Assembly: GCF_009617595.1 (NCBI RefSeq)
Contig: NZ_WIXK01000003.1
Location: forward strand, 248,001 to 312,000
Reading direction: 5' to 3'
Length of the DNA: 64,000 nucleotides
DNA from: Tritonibacter aquimaris
GTDB taxonomy: Bacteria > Pseudomonadota > Alphaproteobacteria > Rhodobacterales > Rhodobacteraceae
This document shows positions 19,265 through 27,909 of this stretch, piece by piece. How positions within the stretch are numbered: position 1 is the stretch's first letter; each line of letters opens with the position of its first letter. The translations under genes and the position numbers were made by a program. The notes below the pieces were generated by a model. It was given only the letters and a program-made list of their open reading frames with translations. It did no database searches and had not been told where the DNA came from.

Positions 19265-21109
19265 ATGACAGGTCAAAACTTGCCACTTCATACCGCAACC
19301 GCCCGGTTGCGCCTACTGGCCACGACCGATCTGCACGCCCATCTCATTGGCTATGACTACTACACCGATCGCCCCTCGGCTCATCTGGGGCTCAGCCGAA
19401 TTGCAACCCTGATCCAAGACGCCCGCGACACAGCAAAAGAAACGGATTCAGCGGTTTTGCTGCTCGACAACGGGGATGGGTTTCAAGGGGCCGCGATTGG
19501 GGAAAACGTCTTACACGGTGAGCCGCTCCCACACCCTTTGGTCACCTGTTTTAATACGTTAAACTACGATGCCCTTGGCATGGGAAACCACGATTTCAAC
19601 TATGGTCTGCCCACACTTGAACGCCTGCTGCGCGATGCCAACTGCCCGGCGATCTGCTCCAATATGAGCGCGATTGAGACCGGGTTGGAATTGCCGTTTC
19701 AGGCCAGCACGATTGTTGAAAAACAGCTGCCGAACCATCCCAATAGCCCCCCATTGCGCATTGGCATCCTGTCAGTGCTGCCGCCACAAACGGTCATCTG
19801 GGATGCGTATTTTCTCGAAGGCCGTGTTGTGGTGCAAGACATGGTCCATGCGGCGCGTGACACGGCGCAGGCCCTGCGCGAACAGGGCTGTGATCTGGTG
19901 GTGGCGCTTGCCCACACCGGGCTGAGCGACACAGACCATATGCTCAATATGGAAAACGCGCTCTATCCTCTGACAGAGATTGGCGAAATTGATGCTTTTG
20001 TCGCCGGGCACACCCATCTGCAATTGCCAGATCCCGACACGCCTATGCCCAAGCCGGTTGTCATGCCCGGAGCTTTTGGCAGCCATCTTGGGGTGATTGA
20101 CTTTGAGCTTCGCCAACAAGACGGGCGCTGGAAGGTTGACCGCGCCACACCGCATCTTAAGCCGGTAATTTTACCAGAGACCAACATAGCGGTTCCAGAA
20201 AACGAAGCACTGCGCGCCGCAATCGATGACGCCCATCAGGAATGCCGAAGGCGATTGAACCAACCCGTTGGCCGTGTCGCACAGCCGCTGCACTCTTACT
20301 TCACGTTTTTTGCCAAAGACCGTTCCCTGGCAATGTCCGCCTGCGCCCAGGCCGCTGCGGTTCGTGCTTATGTAAAAGGCACAGCTGCATCGGAACTGCC
20401 GCTGTTATCCGCGGTGGCTCCGGGGAAATTTGGTGCTCGGGCCGGACCCAGTTTTTACACCGACGTCCCTGCGGGAGACGTCAGCCTGCGACATGTGATC
20501 GATCTGCAGATCTTCCCCAACCGTTTGCGCGCGGTAGAAGTGGTCGGCAGCGAATTGGCAGAATGGCTGGAAATGTCAGCCGGAATGTTCAGCCAGATCC
20601 GCCCCGGTAGCAGCGATCAAGAACTCGTAGATCCGAACCGCGCCGGGCATAATTATGATGTGATCTACGGTGTTGAATATGAAATAGATCTCAGCCAACC
20701 CGCGCGGTTCAACATTTCGGGCACTTTGGTCAACCCGGCGGCCAATCGGATCAGAAACCTGCGTTGGAACGGAATGCGGGTCGATCCAAATCAACGCTTC
20801 CTTGTTGGGGTTAACAGCTATCGCGCCAGTGGCGGCGGCCATTTCAATATGGTGCGCTATGCGCCGCAGCTCAATCTACCCTCGGTGCGCCTGCGGGACG
20901 TGATTCGCGACTATATCGCCGGTGATCTCCCCCTAGATCCGCTGGAACAGGCGCCGCACCCTTGGCGGTTCTCCCCGATGGGAAACACCAAAGCCCGCGC
21001 CTTTACCGGACCCGCTGCAAAACCGCATCTGTCCGAGCTTGATCTCACCAAAATGCGCCCGCTTCCTTTGGATGAAAACGGGTTTCTGCCTTTGGAAATA
21101 GATCTGTAG
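19265..21109 (+). CDS. Bifunctional 2',3'-cyclic phosphodiesterase/5'-nucleotidase-like metallophosphatase
   Basis: A 614-residue CpdB/UshA-type enzyme. The N-terminal metallophosphatase domain carries 'TTDLHAHL' (D-x-H), 'DNGDGFQG', 'GMGNHDFNYG' and 'AGHTHLQ'. The C-terminal 5'-nucleotidase domain contains 'GGGHFNM' near the end. CpdB hydrolyses 2',3'-cyclic nucleotides and 3'-nucleotides in the periplasm. No signal peptide is visible: the metal-binding domain starts about 18 residues from the ATG, so export is doubtful unless the start is wrong. No upstream in-frame secretory start was seen. Confidence 0.88.
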   Translation: MTGQNLPLHTATARLRLLATTDLHAHLIGYDYYTDRPSAHLGLSRIATLIQDARDTAKETDSAVLLLDNGDGFQGAAIGENVLHGEPLPHPLVTCFNTLNYDALGMGNHDFNYGLPTLERLLRDANCPAICSNMSAIETGLELPFQASTIVEKQLPNHPNSPPLRIGILSVLPPQTVIWDAYFLEGRVVVQDMVHAARDTAQALREQGCDLVVALAHTGLSDTDHMLNMENALYPLTEIGEIDAFVAGHTHLQLPDPDTPMPKPVVMPGAFGSHLGVIDFELRQQDGRWKVDRATPHLKPVILPETNIAVPENEALRAAIDDAHQECRRRLNQPVGRVAQPLHSYFTFFAKDRSLAMSACAQAAAVRAYVKGTAASELPLLSAVAPGKFGARAGPSFYTDVPAGDVSLRHVIDLQIFPNRLRAVEVVGSELAEWLEMSAGMFSQIRPGSSDQELVDPNRAGHNYDVIYGVEYEIDLSQPARFNISGTLVNPAANRIRNLRWNGMRVDPNQRFLVGVNSYRASGGGHFNMVRYAPQLNLPSVRLRDVIRDYIAGDLPLDPLEQAPHPWRFSPMGNTKARAFTGPAAKPHLSELDLTKMRPLPLDENGFLPLEIDL

Positions 21110-21197
21110 CCGGATCACCTTGGTGCAGTCGGTCGAATTCCTTGATCGTCAACGGCGTCATGCTCTTGTCATTTAACCCAGCCCCCTCTATATCCGG

Positions 21198-21298
21198 ATT
21201 CGAGAGGTTGGCGCGGGCAGGCGCCTCGCCAACCTGGTCAGGTCCGGAAGGAAGCAGCCACAACGAGCCCCGCTTGGGTCGATGTCCAACCTCTCACT
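21198..21298 (+). ncRNA. ffs: Signal recognition particle RNA (small bacterial 4.5S type)
   Basis: The universal SRP loop GGTCAGGTCCGGAAGGAAGC lies at 21237-21256, and GAGAGGTTGG (21202) pairs with CCAACCTCTC (21286-21295) to form the closing stem. The RNA binds Ffh and targets membrane proteins. The exact ends are estimated from the pairing. The gene stands alone between the nucleotidase gene and the cobalamin riboswitch. Confidence 0.95.
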
Positions 21299-21431
21299 TA
21301 ACTCCCCCGCAGATAAAACCTGATCTATTCGGCATCCGATGTGTCAGCGCACCGTTGCAGCGCAGCAATTTAAATATCGCAGCTGCAGCGATTTCATTTG
21401 ACGCCCCCCACCCCTTGCCGCTAGCCAATAG

Positions 21432-21612
21432 AGAGATGGTTCTCGTGCCGCTGGCGCGAGATGAAAAGGGAACTCGGTGCGGCCCATTAACAGGCCAACT
21501 CCGCGACTGCCCCCGCAACTGTAAGCGGCGAGCAACCTTGAAACACACCACTGGCCTCATGGGTCGGGAAGGTTCAAGGACGCAGCGACCCGCAAGTCAG
21601 GAGACCTGCCAT
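21432..21612 (+). promoter_or_regulatory. Cobalamin riboswitch
   Basis: The conserved core is clear: 'GATGAAAAGGGAAC' (21460), 'GACTGCCCCCGCAACTGTAA' (the B12 box region, 21505), 'CACTGGCC' and 'GGGAAGG' in the middle, and 'GACCCGCAAGTCAGGAGACC' near 21590. These match the AdoCbl/Cbl riboswitch (RF00174-type) from P2 to the 3' end. It would reduce expression of the downstream gene at 21727 when cobalamin is plentiful. The boundaries are approximate. Confidence 0.95.
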
Positions 21613-21726
21613 CTTAACTGAAACTCGAAATCGGGCGGGGTGCTCCGACATGAGATCATGTGCGTTTCGATGTGAAACCCCTGTATGATCCGGTCTGCCC
21701 TGCTGCCAAATCGCGCGGAGGGCGCT

Positions 21727-22140
21727 ATGAATTGGACAAATGAAACACACGACTGTGCAGTGACCCACTGCATGTTGCTTGGGCGCCCCTGCCCGGCCGC
21801 GCAAAACATGCTAAACGCGCTCAGCGCCAGCATGGATCGCGCCAAAGGTCTGACCAAAGACGAATTTGAAATCGCAGGCCAAACCGGGCTGTCTGCCTGT
21901 GCCAAAGGTTGCATGGCCCGTTTTGTGGCCAGCCATCAGCGCATCCGTATTTTCTGCGATGTCTCAGATCAGGCAGATCAATCCGGGCTTGACCGTTTTG
22001 CCGATGCGATGCTGTGCACAGATGCCAGCACCATGCTGACCCATGTCACCGAAACACCGGCAGCGCTGGCGCAGGCCATTCCCCGCCCCCCGGTTCAGCA
22101 GCCCGCAACTAAGAACGCAAACGCCCTTTACGCTATCTGA
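21727..22140 (+). CDS. Small Cys-rich protein under cobalamin riboswitch control, DUF1636-like; 3' end possibly frameshifted
   Basis: A 137-residue product with seven cysteines (10, 15, 22, 58, 62, 77, 97). The central 'GLSACAKGCMARFVASHQRIRIFCDV' resembles the thioredoxin-like metal-binding fold of DUF1636 proteins, which often occur with cobalamin genes. I see resemblance only, not a firm family match. A good ribosome-binding site (GGAGG, six bases) supports the start. The last ~10 residues look unnatural: in a different frame the DNA continues as ERKRPLRYLTERYLAARDLT..APLVD and stops at 22205, so one missing base near 22113 would explain both frames. Confidence 0.65.
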   Translation: MNWTNETHDCAVTHCMLLGRPCPAAQNMLNALSASMDRAKGLTKDEFEIAGQTGLSACAKGCMARFVASHQRIRIFCDVSDQADQSGLDRFADAMLCTDASTMLTHVTETPAALAQAIPRPPVQQPATKNANALYAI

Positions 22141-22220
22141 CAGAACGCTATCTGGCCGCACGCGATCTGACTGCGCTGACCGCACTGGCACCACTGGTGG
22201 ATTAGGGCAGCAAAGACCGT

Positions 22221-22769
22221 TCAAACCCTGCGCGCACTGATCGCCCAGGCCAGTTGCGCATCGGTTTCAACCGCAGACGGGCGCACCGCGCGCAGGCGTT
22301 TCAGCGCCGCGTGCGGCGGCTCTCCCGTTTCGATCATCAGCCGCAAAACCGCCATGCCAGAACGCCCCGAGCCGCCGCGACAATGCACCAGCACCCGCCC
22401 GCCGCCATCCAGCGCCTTACGCGCCGCTTGGCTGGCCTTGGGCCATTTGGCCAGAACCGCAGGTGTGGGTGTTGAATAATCCGGCACCGGCAGATGGCAC
22501 CAGCGCGAGGCCATGCTTTGAATGTCTGATCCAAGCGTCCTTGCCCCAACCATGTCATGTTCAGGCGGCGTGGTCATCGACAGCACAAGGCTCGGCTTCC
22601 ACTCATTGATATGTCTGAGATCCGCCTGATACGCCCCGGTGCCTCCGGGAATGCGACACAGCGCCAAAATCCCATTTGCCACCGAAAGGGCATGAAGTGT
22701 CAGGGTGCTTTGCCCCGGATCGACCATTGTTGAGCTTAGATCCATTACAGATCTGCATTCCATTTGCAT
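22221..22769 (-). CDS. Protein-tyrosine/dual-specificity-type phosphatase
   Basis: A 182-residue cytoplasmic protein with the Cys-x5-Arg signature HCRGGSGRSG near residue 135 and an upstream general-acid candidate in 'PVPDYSTP'. This is the fold of small bacterial dual-specificity or tyrosine phosphatases. GGGGAGG six bases before ATG 22769 fixes the start; later ATGs at 22745 and 22727 lack as good a site. Its 3' end nearly meets that of the B12-controlled gene (convergent). The substrate is unknown. Confidence 0.82.
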   Translation of the reverse strand: MQMECRSVMDLSSTMVDPGQSTLTLHALSVANGILALCRIPGGTGAYQADLRHINEWKPSLVLSMTTPPEHDMVGARTLGSDIQSMASRWCHLPVPDYSTPTPAVLAKWPKASQAARKALDGGGRVLVHCRGGSGRSGMAVLRLMIETGEPPHAALKRLRAVRPSAVETDAQLAWAISARRV

Positions 22770-23006
22770 CAGCGCCTCCCCAGCCGGGCTAGAGTTTCGC
22801 CACTCCCACAAGTAGAAGCCTAACCGCCGGATACAACAATATCTAGTATTTTATTCAAGATGACAGCGCCCCGCGTCCGATGTCCTCGCCGAGGTCCAGA
22901 GCAAAGCCCCAGCCCGGATCCAATTCGGGATGAGCGGTAGACGAAGCCCCAAGCCTTGCGTAGTTTGGAGCACACCAGACCATCAAGGCGAATCCGGCGG
23001 ACCAAT

Positions 23007-24803
23007 ATGAACGACACCCCTCAGGGCACTCCAGATCAGAGCACCCAAGACAGCGCGCCGCAATATCAGGTGCTTGCACGTAAATACCGCCCCGAGACCT
23101 TTGCAGATCTGGTTGGCCAGGATGCCATGGTGCGCACGCTGAAAAACGCGTTTGAAACCGGACGCATTGCCCAGGCCTTTGTTATGACGGGTATTCGCGG
23201 CACCGGCAAAACCACCACCGCGCGTATCATTGCCAAAGGCATGAACTGCATCGGCCCTGATGGCAACGGCGGCCCCACAACCGAACCCTGCGGCCAATGC
23301 GAACATTGCACCGCCATTATGGAAGGCCGTCATGTAGACGTCATCGAGATGGACGCGGCGTCGCGCACCGGCGTCAATGACATCCGTGAAATCATCGATT
23401 CCGTTGCCTATCGCGCGGCCTCAGCACGCTATAAGATCTACATCATCGACGAAGTGCACATGCTCTCGACGTCGGCCTTCAACGCGCTGCTGAAAACCCT
23501 CGAAGAGCCGCCAGCACATGTGAAATTCATCTTCGCCACCACCGAGATCCGCAAAGTGCCCGTAACGGTACTGTCGCGTTGCCAACGTTTTGATCTGCGC
23601 CGCATTGAGCCCGAAGATATGCTTGGCCTGTTGCGCAAGATCGCCAGCGCCGAAACTGCGCAGATCTCCGATGATGCGCTGGCGCTCATTACCCGCGCCG
23701 CCGAAGGCTCTGCCCGTGATGCAACCTCGCTGCTGGATCAGGCAATTTCCCATGGCGCCGGCGAAACCAGCGCCGATCAGGTACGGGCCATGCTGGGCCT
23801 TGCCGATCGTGGCCGGGTGCTGGATCTGATCGATATGATCCTGCGCGGTGATGCGGCCGCAGCGCTGACGGAACTGTCGTCCCAATACGCCGAAGGGGCA
23901 GACCCACTGGCGGTGCTGCGCGATCTGGCGGAAATCACCCATTGGGTATCGGTGGTGAAAATCACCCCCGACGCGGCCGAAGACCCCACCATCAGCCCGG
24001 ATGAACGCGCCCGCGGGCAAGCCATGGCCGAAGCGCTGCCAATGCGGGTTCTGACACGCATGTGGCAAATGCTGCTGAAAGCGCTGGAAGAGGTCTCCGC
24101 CGCCCCCAACACCATGATGGCCGCTGAAATGGCAGTGATCCGCCTCACCCATGTGGCGGATCTGCCCAGCCCCGAAGAGCTTTTGCGCAAACTGCAAGAT
24201 ACCCCGCCGCCTCCACCACCGCCTTCTGGTGGCGGCATGCAAAACATGGGTGGCGGACAAACAGCCTACGCCGCGCCACAGGGTGCACCCGGCGGTGCCC
24301 CAAACGGTGGCCACACCATGGCACAGGGCGGCACCGTCACTGCGCTGGCCCCGGCCACAGATCTGGCGCTGGCGCGCTACCCTACGTTTGAACATGTGGT
24401 TGAACTGATCCGCAGGCACCGCGATGTGAAGCTCCTCGTTGAGGTCGAAGGCGGCATCCGCCTTGCGGCCTATCAACCGGGCCGCATTGAATTTACCCCT
24501 TCCGCTTCGGCCCCGCGCGATCTTGCCGCGCGCCTTGGCACCGCATTGCAGAACTGGACCGGCAACCGCTGGGTTGTGTCCATTGTTGATGGCTGCGATG
24601 CCAAAACCATCACCGAGGTGCGCGACGCCGCTGACAATGCGCTCAAAGCCAAGGCCATCGCCCACCCTCTGGTGCAAGCGGTGCTGGAAAACTTCCCCAA
24701 AGCCAATATCAAACGCATCCGCACCCCGGAAGAACTTGAGGCCGAGGTACAGGCCGACGCGCTCCCAGAGGTCGAAGACGAATGGGATCCGTTTGAAGAA
24801 TAA
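23007..24803 (+). CDS. dnaX: DNA polymerase III subunits gamma/tau
   Basis: The 598-residue clamp-loader ATPase. The AAA+ core includes Walker A GIRGTGKTTTAR (63-74), a zinc site (C81, C95, C98, C101), the sensor-type 'IIDEVHMLSTSAFNALLKTLEEPP' block, then the domain III collar. A Pro/Gly-rich linker (around residue 405) separates it from the tau C-terminal part. I see no conserved slippery site for a short gamma form. ATG 23007 has GGCGGA ahead. It leads the dnaX-RidA-ebfC-recR group. Confidence 0.96.
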   Translation: MNDTPQGTPDQSTQDSAPQYQVLARKYRPETFADLVGQDAMVRTLKNAFETGRIAQAFVMTGIRGTGKTTTARIIAKGMNCIGPDGNGGPTTEPCGQCEHCTAIMEGRHVDVIEMDAASRTGVNDIREIIDSVAYRAASARYKIYIIDEVHMLSTSAFNALLKTLEEPPAHVKFIFATTEIRKVPVTVLSRCQRFDLRRIEPEDMLGLLRKIASAETAQISDDALALITRAAEGSARDATSLLDQAISHGAGETSADQVRAMLGLADRGRVLDLIDMILRGDAAAALTELSSQYAEGADPLAVLRDLAEITHWVSVVKITPDAAEDPTISPDERARGQAMAEALPMRVLTRMWQMLLKALEEVSAAPNTMMAAEMAVIRLTHVADLPSPEELLRKLQDTPPPPPPPSGGGMQNMGGGQTAYAAPQGAPGGAPNGGHTMAQGGTVTALAPATDLALARYPTFEHVVELIRRHRDVKLLVEVEGGIRLAAYQPGRIEFTPSASAPRDLAARLGTALQNWTGNRWVVSIVDGCDAKTITEVRDAADNALKAKAIAHPLVQAVLENFPKANIKRIRTPEELEAEVQADALPEVEDEWDPFEE

Positions 24804-24820
24804 CCTGAAATGAGGATCAG

Positions 24821-25165
24821 ATGATCGAACGCCAACACACCGGCCAGCGCATGAGCAAAATCGTCAAACACAACGGCACCGTCTACCTTTGTGGTCAGGT
24901 CGGCAACGCCGGTGAGAGTGTCGCCGATCAGACCCGCGAATGTATCCGCCGCATTGAAACACTGCTGGCTGAGGCTGGCTCTTCCAAGGAACAGATGCTG
25001 CAGGTGGTAATCTGGCTGGCAGATATGGCCGATTTTGCAGAGATGAACGCTGTGTGGGACGCCTGGGTGCCCGAAGGCCACGCCCCGGCCCGCGCCTGCG
25101 GCGAAGCCCGCCTTGCCCGCCCCGAACTCAAAGTAGAGATGATCGTCACCGCCGCATATGATTAA
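24821..25165 (+). CDS. RidA-family enamine/imine deaminase
   Basis: A 114-residue YjgF/YER057c/UK114 protein: '[35 protein letters not shown]', '[33 protein letters not shown]'. RidA enzymes hydrolyse reactive 2-aminoacrylate and related enamines; the family's key Arg lies in '[11 protein letters not shown]'. It is 17 bases after dnaX with GAGGATCAG before the ATG. The paralogue type (Rid2-like) cannot be settled by eye. Confidence 0.9.
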   Translation: MIERQHTGQRMSKIVKHNGTVYLCGQVGNAGESVADQTRECIRRIETLLAEAGSSKEQMLQVVIWLADMADFAEMNAVWDAWVPEGHAPARACGEARLARPELKVEMIVTAAYD

Positions 25166-25327
25166 CCGCCTGGCGTTTTGTGTCGCCACAACGCTTACCC
25201 TGTCCACAGACGCGATTGCTGAAGTCTGCGACAAGGCCCGCCCCATCTGGCGATCGCCTCCACAGGCCTGCTTGCGCTCATAACATTCACACAGGTCTTC
25301 AACCGCCGCCGCGTGCCACGCGCCTAA
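25158..25327 (+). pseudogene. Broken small exported or membrane protein gene
   Basis: An ATG overlapping the ridA stop opens a frame reading [31 protein letters not shown], a clear signal peptide plus the start of a mature protein, and then stops at 25283. In another frame from about 25247 the DNA reads LAIASTGLLALITFTQVFNR and RRVPRA then stops at 25327, a convincing membrane helix with a basic tail. Together they look like one small membrane protein interrupted by a frameshift, possibly with an internal deletion. A sequencing error is the alternative. Confidence 0.6.
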
Positions 25328-25330
25328 ATT

Positions 25331-25392
25331 CACCTTTTCCCAAATACTCCGGGGGGTGAGCCTTTAGGCGAACATTGGGGGCAGCGCCCCCA
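25331..25392 (-). repeat. GGAGTATTT-type intergenic element with GC hairpin
   Basis: On the minus strand: a hairpin GGGGGCGCTGCCCCC, a short spacer, then CCCCCCGGAGTATTT followed by GGGAAAAGGTG. The 3' part is shared with 31635-31664 and 61761-61790. Similar elements are, to my recollection, frequent between Rhodobacterales genes; their function is not established. Confidence 0.65.
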
Positions 25393-25475
25393 CCCCCTTG
25401 CCGAAACACACTATGCTTCGTATCTAAAGGTCAAACGCATGCCCGCATGCTGAACCTCATAAATAGGAGACCCCG

Positions 25476-25820
25476 ATGTTCAAAGGCCTCGGTGCACTCG
25501 GCGATATGGCCGGGATGATGAAAAAAGCTCAGGAAATGCAGGGCAAAATGGCTGAACTGCAAGAAGAGCTGAACAGTATCACCGTCACGGGTGAAGCAGG
25601 CGCAGGTCTGGTCAAAGCCACCTCCACCGCAAAAGGTGAACTGGTTGGCCTGGATATCGATCCCTCGATCTTTTCCGGCGATGACAAAGAAGTGGTCGAA
25701 GACCTGATCCTCGCTGCAATCAAAGACGCGCAGATCAAAGCTTCGGAAAAATCTCAGGAAGAGATGAAAAACCTCACCGAGGGTCTCGGCCTGCCTGCCG
25801 ACATGAAACTGCCGTTCTAA
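25476..25820 (+). CDS. ebfC: YbaB/EbfC nucleoid-associated protein
   Basis: A 114-residue DNA-binding protein: 'MMKKAQEMQGKMAELQEELNSITVTGEAGAGLVKATSTAKGELVGLDIDPS' is the family signature. It forms dimers with a helical tweezer that binds DNA and is nearly always found between dnaX and recR, as here. AGGAGACCCCG precedes the ATG. Standard length. Confidence 0.95.
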   Translation: MFKGLGALGDMAGMMKKAQEMQGKMAELQEELNSITVTGEAGAGLVKATSTAKGELVGLDIDPSIFSGDDKEVVEDLILAAIKDAQIKASEKSQEEMKNLTEGLGLPADMKLPF

Positions 25821-25931
25821 CGCGCAGGGCTGCGGCACCCCCTGCCGCAGCCGCACAAATTGTGCGAAACAAAGATTGAACATTCCCCTCTCCCGCGCTT
25901 TCACTTATAAAGATCAGGTCCCTCAAACCAG

Positions 25932-26543
25932 ATGAGCGCAGGCGTGTCAGACACATCCACCCCCGAAATTGAACATCTGATCAACCTGATGGCCAAATTG
26001 CCCGGCCTCGGCCCACGCTCGTCGCGCCGTGCGGTGCTACATCTGATCCGTAAAAAAGAAATCCTGCTGGCGCCTCTGGCCACGGCGATGACCGCTGTGT
26101 CAGACACTGCCCGCACCTGCCTCAATTGCGGCAATATCAGCACTGGCGATCTCTGCCCGATCTGCGCTGACGACAGCCGCGCCAATGGTGAGCTCTGCGT
26201 GGTCGAAGATGTGTCTGATCTATGGGCGATGGAACGTGCAGGCGTATTCAAAGGCCGCTACCATGTGCTGGGGGGCACGCTGTCAGCACTTGATGGCATT
26301 GGCCCGGACGAGCTGCGCATCCCGCAGTTTGTCGATCGCTTGACCAGCGAAAATGTGAACGAGGTGATCCTTGCGCTCAACGCCACCATCGATGGCCAGA
26401 CCACCGCACATTATATTGCCGACCAGCTGCCCGAGAGCATGAAAGTCACATCACTCGCGCAGGGCGTGCCCATCGGAGGGGAGCTTGACTACCTCGACGA
26501 AGGCACCATTACCGCAGCGCTCAAAGCGCGTAAAAGCTTCTGA
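25932..26543 (+). CDS. recR: Recombination mediator protein RecR
   Basis: A 203-residue RecR. An N-terminal helix-hairpin-helix ([24 protein letters not shown]) is followed by a zinc finger (C-LN-C...C-PI-C, '[16 protein letters not shown]'), a Toprim domain ('[28 protein letters not shown]') and a Walker B-like C-terminus. It loads RecA on gapped DNA together with RecO/RecF. Downstream of ebfC in the same direction. Confidence 0.96.
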   Translation: MSAGVSDTSTPEIEHLINLMAKLPGLGPRSSRRAVLHLIRKKEILLAPLATAMTAVSDTARTCLNCGNISTGDLCPICADDSRANGELCVVEDVSDLWAMERAGVFKGRYHVLGGTLSALDGIGPDELRIPQFVDRLTSENVNEVILALNATIDGQTTAHYIADQLPESMKVTSLAQGVPIGGELDYLDEGTITAALKARKSF

Positions 26544-26600
26544 GCACCCAGCCAACCCCAACTGGCCGCAGCCCAAACAGAACCGCCACAACAGTCCAAT

Positions 26601-26732
26601 GTGCTCCCGCAGCGCCGAGGTAGATCTTATCAGATCTTCTCATCGCTTTGGGCGTAGCGCCGCGCCAAAGGCGCGGCGCTACGCCCAACTGGCGAGGTTT
26701 ATTCTTTGAATAAGCCAAGACGGGCGGGAGCG
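26601..26732. repeat. Nested palindromic intergenic element, copy 2
   Basis: A 132-base element between converging recR and ltaE. The outer arms are GTGCTCCCGC (26601-26610) and GCGGGAGC (from about 26725). The core is a perfect 19-bp stem with an AAA loop (26648-26666 and 26670-26688) that starts TTGGGC and ends GCCCAA, as in copy 1 at 9927. The stem interior differs between copies, so the frame is conserved but not the sequence. It abuts the ltaE stop codon. Confidence 0.75.
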
Positions 26733-26733
26733 T

Positions 26734-27756
26734 TCACCCCAAGGCCTGCAATACTGCTGTCATCGCCGTATCAGAGACATCTTTGTGCAGCACAAAACGG
26801 ATCGGCCCGCTGTCATCTGCACTGATACGAACCTGCGCCTTAGTGAAGCGCGCAATCAGATCAGCGCGGGCTGACGGCTGCAAGAAGACCATATTTGTGT
26901 TCTGTTCCACATCGCCATAGGCACGCAAAGCCTCTGCCAGCGCCGCCGCTTTCTGGTGGTCCTCGCTCAGGCGCGCCACATTATGCTCCAGCGCATGCAG
27001 CCCTGCCGCCGCCAAGACCCCCGCCTGCCGCATACCACCGCCCAGCATTTTGCGCAGCCGCCGCGCGCGGACCACAAACGGCGCAGGCCCTACCAAAACG
27101 GATCCAACCGGCGCGCCCAGACCTTTGGACAGGCACACTGATACCGTATCAAAAGGCGCGGCAAGCTCTGCCACATCGCGCCCAAGCGCAACAGATGCGT
27201 TAAACACCCGCGCCCCATCCAGATGCAGCATCAACCCGGCCGCGCGACCTGCGGCTGTCGCCTCAGCGATACGTGCCAGTGGCACCACCTTGCCGTTGTG
27301 GGTGTTTTCCAGCGACAACAGGCGGCTCACCGCATGATGGAAATCATCTTCCTTGACCGCTGCCTGAATATCACCCGGCAACAGCCCGCCATCCGTATGG
27401 ACCGGCAAAGTATCAAACACACAGCTGCCCAAAACCGCAGCCCCCCCCGCCTCATAGCGGTTGACGTGATAGGCCTTGCCGGTGATCACCTCTTCACCGC
27501 GGCCACAGTGGCTCATGATGGCGATTAGATTGCTCTGGGTGCCGCTTGGAACAAACAGCGCTGCTTCTTTGCCAAGCCGCTCTGCCAACGTAGCCTCAAG
27601 GCGCGCAATCGTTGGGTCATCGCCAAAGACATCATCGCCGACTTCTGCCGCTGCCATCGCCGCCCTCATCGCATTGTCGGGACGTGTCACCGTATCGCTG
27701 CGCAGATCCGCAACCCACGCAACCTCACCCTGATCAAGCGCTGTATACTGTCCCAT
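26734..27756 (-). CDS. ltaE: Low-specificity L-threonine aldolase
   Basis: A 340-residue PLP enzyme that cleaves L-threonine or L-allo-threonine to glycine and acetaldehyde. Visible landmarks: 'LRSDTVTRP', 'GDDVFGDDPTIARLE', 'FVPSGTQSNLIAI' and the PLP lysine in 'CLSKGLGAPVGS'. GAGGAGCGGGAT before the ATG supports the start. It stands alone on the minus strand, converging with recR across the repeat element. Confidence 0.93.
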   Translation of the reverse strand: MGQYTALDQGEVAWVADLRSDTVTRPDNAMRAAMAAAEVGDDVFGDDPTIARLEATLAERLGKEAALFVPSGTQSNLIAIMSHCGRGEEVITGKAYHVNRYEAGGAAVLGSCVFDTLPVHTDGGLLPGDIQAAVKEDDFHHAVSRLLSLENTHNGKVVPLARIAEATAAGRAAGLMLHLDGARVFNASVALGRDVAELAAPFDTVSVCLSKGLGAPVGSVLVGPAPFVVRARRLRKMLGGGMRQAGVLAAAGLHALEHNVARLSEDHQKAAALAEALRAYGDVEQNTNMVFLQPSARADLIARFTKAQVRISADDSGPIRFVLHKDVSDTAMTAVLQALG

Positions 27757-27852
27757 ATCCCGCTCCTCTGATTACATATCGCGACCCTATCGGCACCGAT
27801 CTGCGCGCTCAAGTTATCGCCTGTATCAAGTACAATTGCCTGATAGCAGACA

Positions 27853-27885
27853 CAAAAAAGCCGCGACGCAGAGGCCGCAGCTTTT
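27853..27885 (-). terminator. Rho-independent terminator of trcR
   Basis: On the minus strand AGCTGCGGC and GTCGCGGCT form a 9-bp stem (with G-T pairs) followed by TTTTTT. It lies about 25 bases past the trcR stop. Confidence 0.78.
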
Positions 27886-27909
27886 GACAATTTCAACAGA
27901 TCTCAACCG

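Noticed and set aside
24200-24240. Programmed frameshift in dnaX for a short gamma form
   Set aside because: No A-rich slippery heptamer with a hairpin; the Pro-rich stretch is just a linker.
23421-24677. Long minus-strand frame (418 codons) opposite dnaX
   Set aside because: A shadow of dnaX caused by GC-rich third positions; Gly/His/Gln-rich and no domain.
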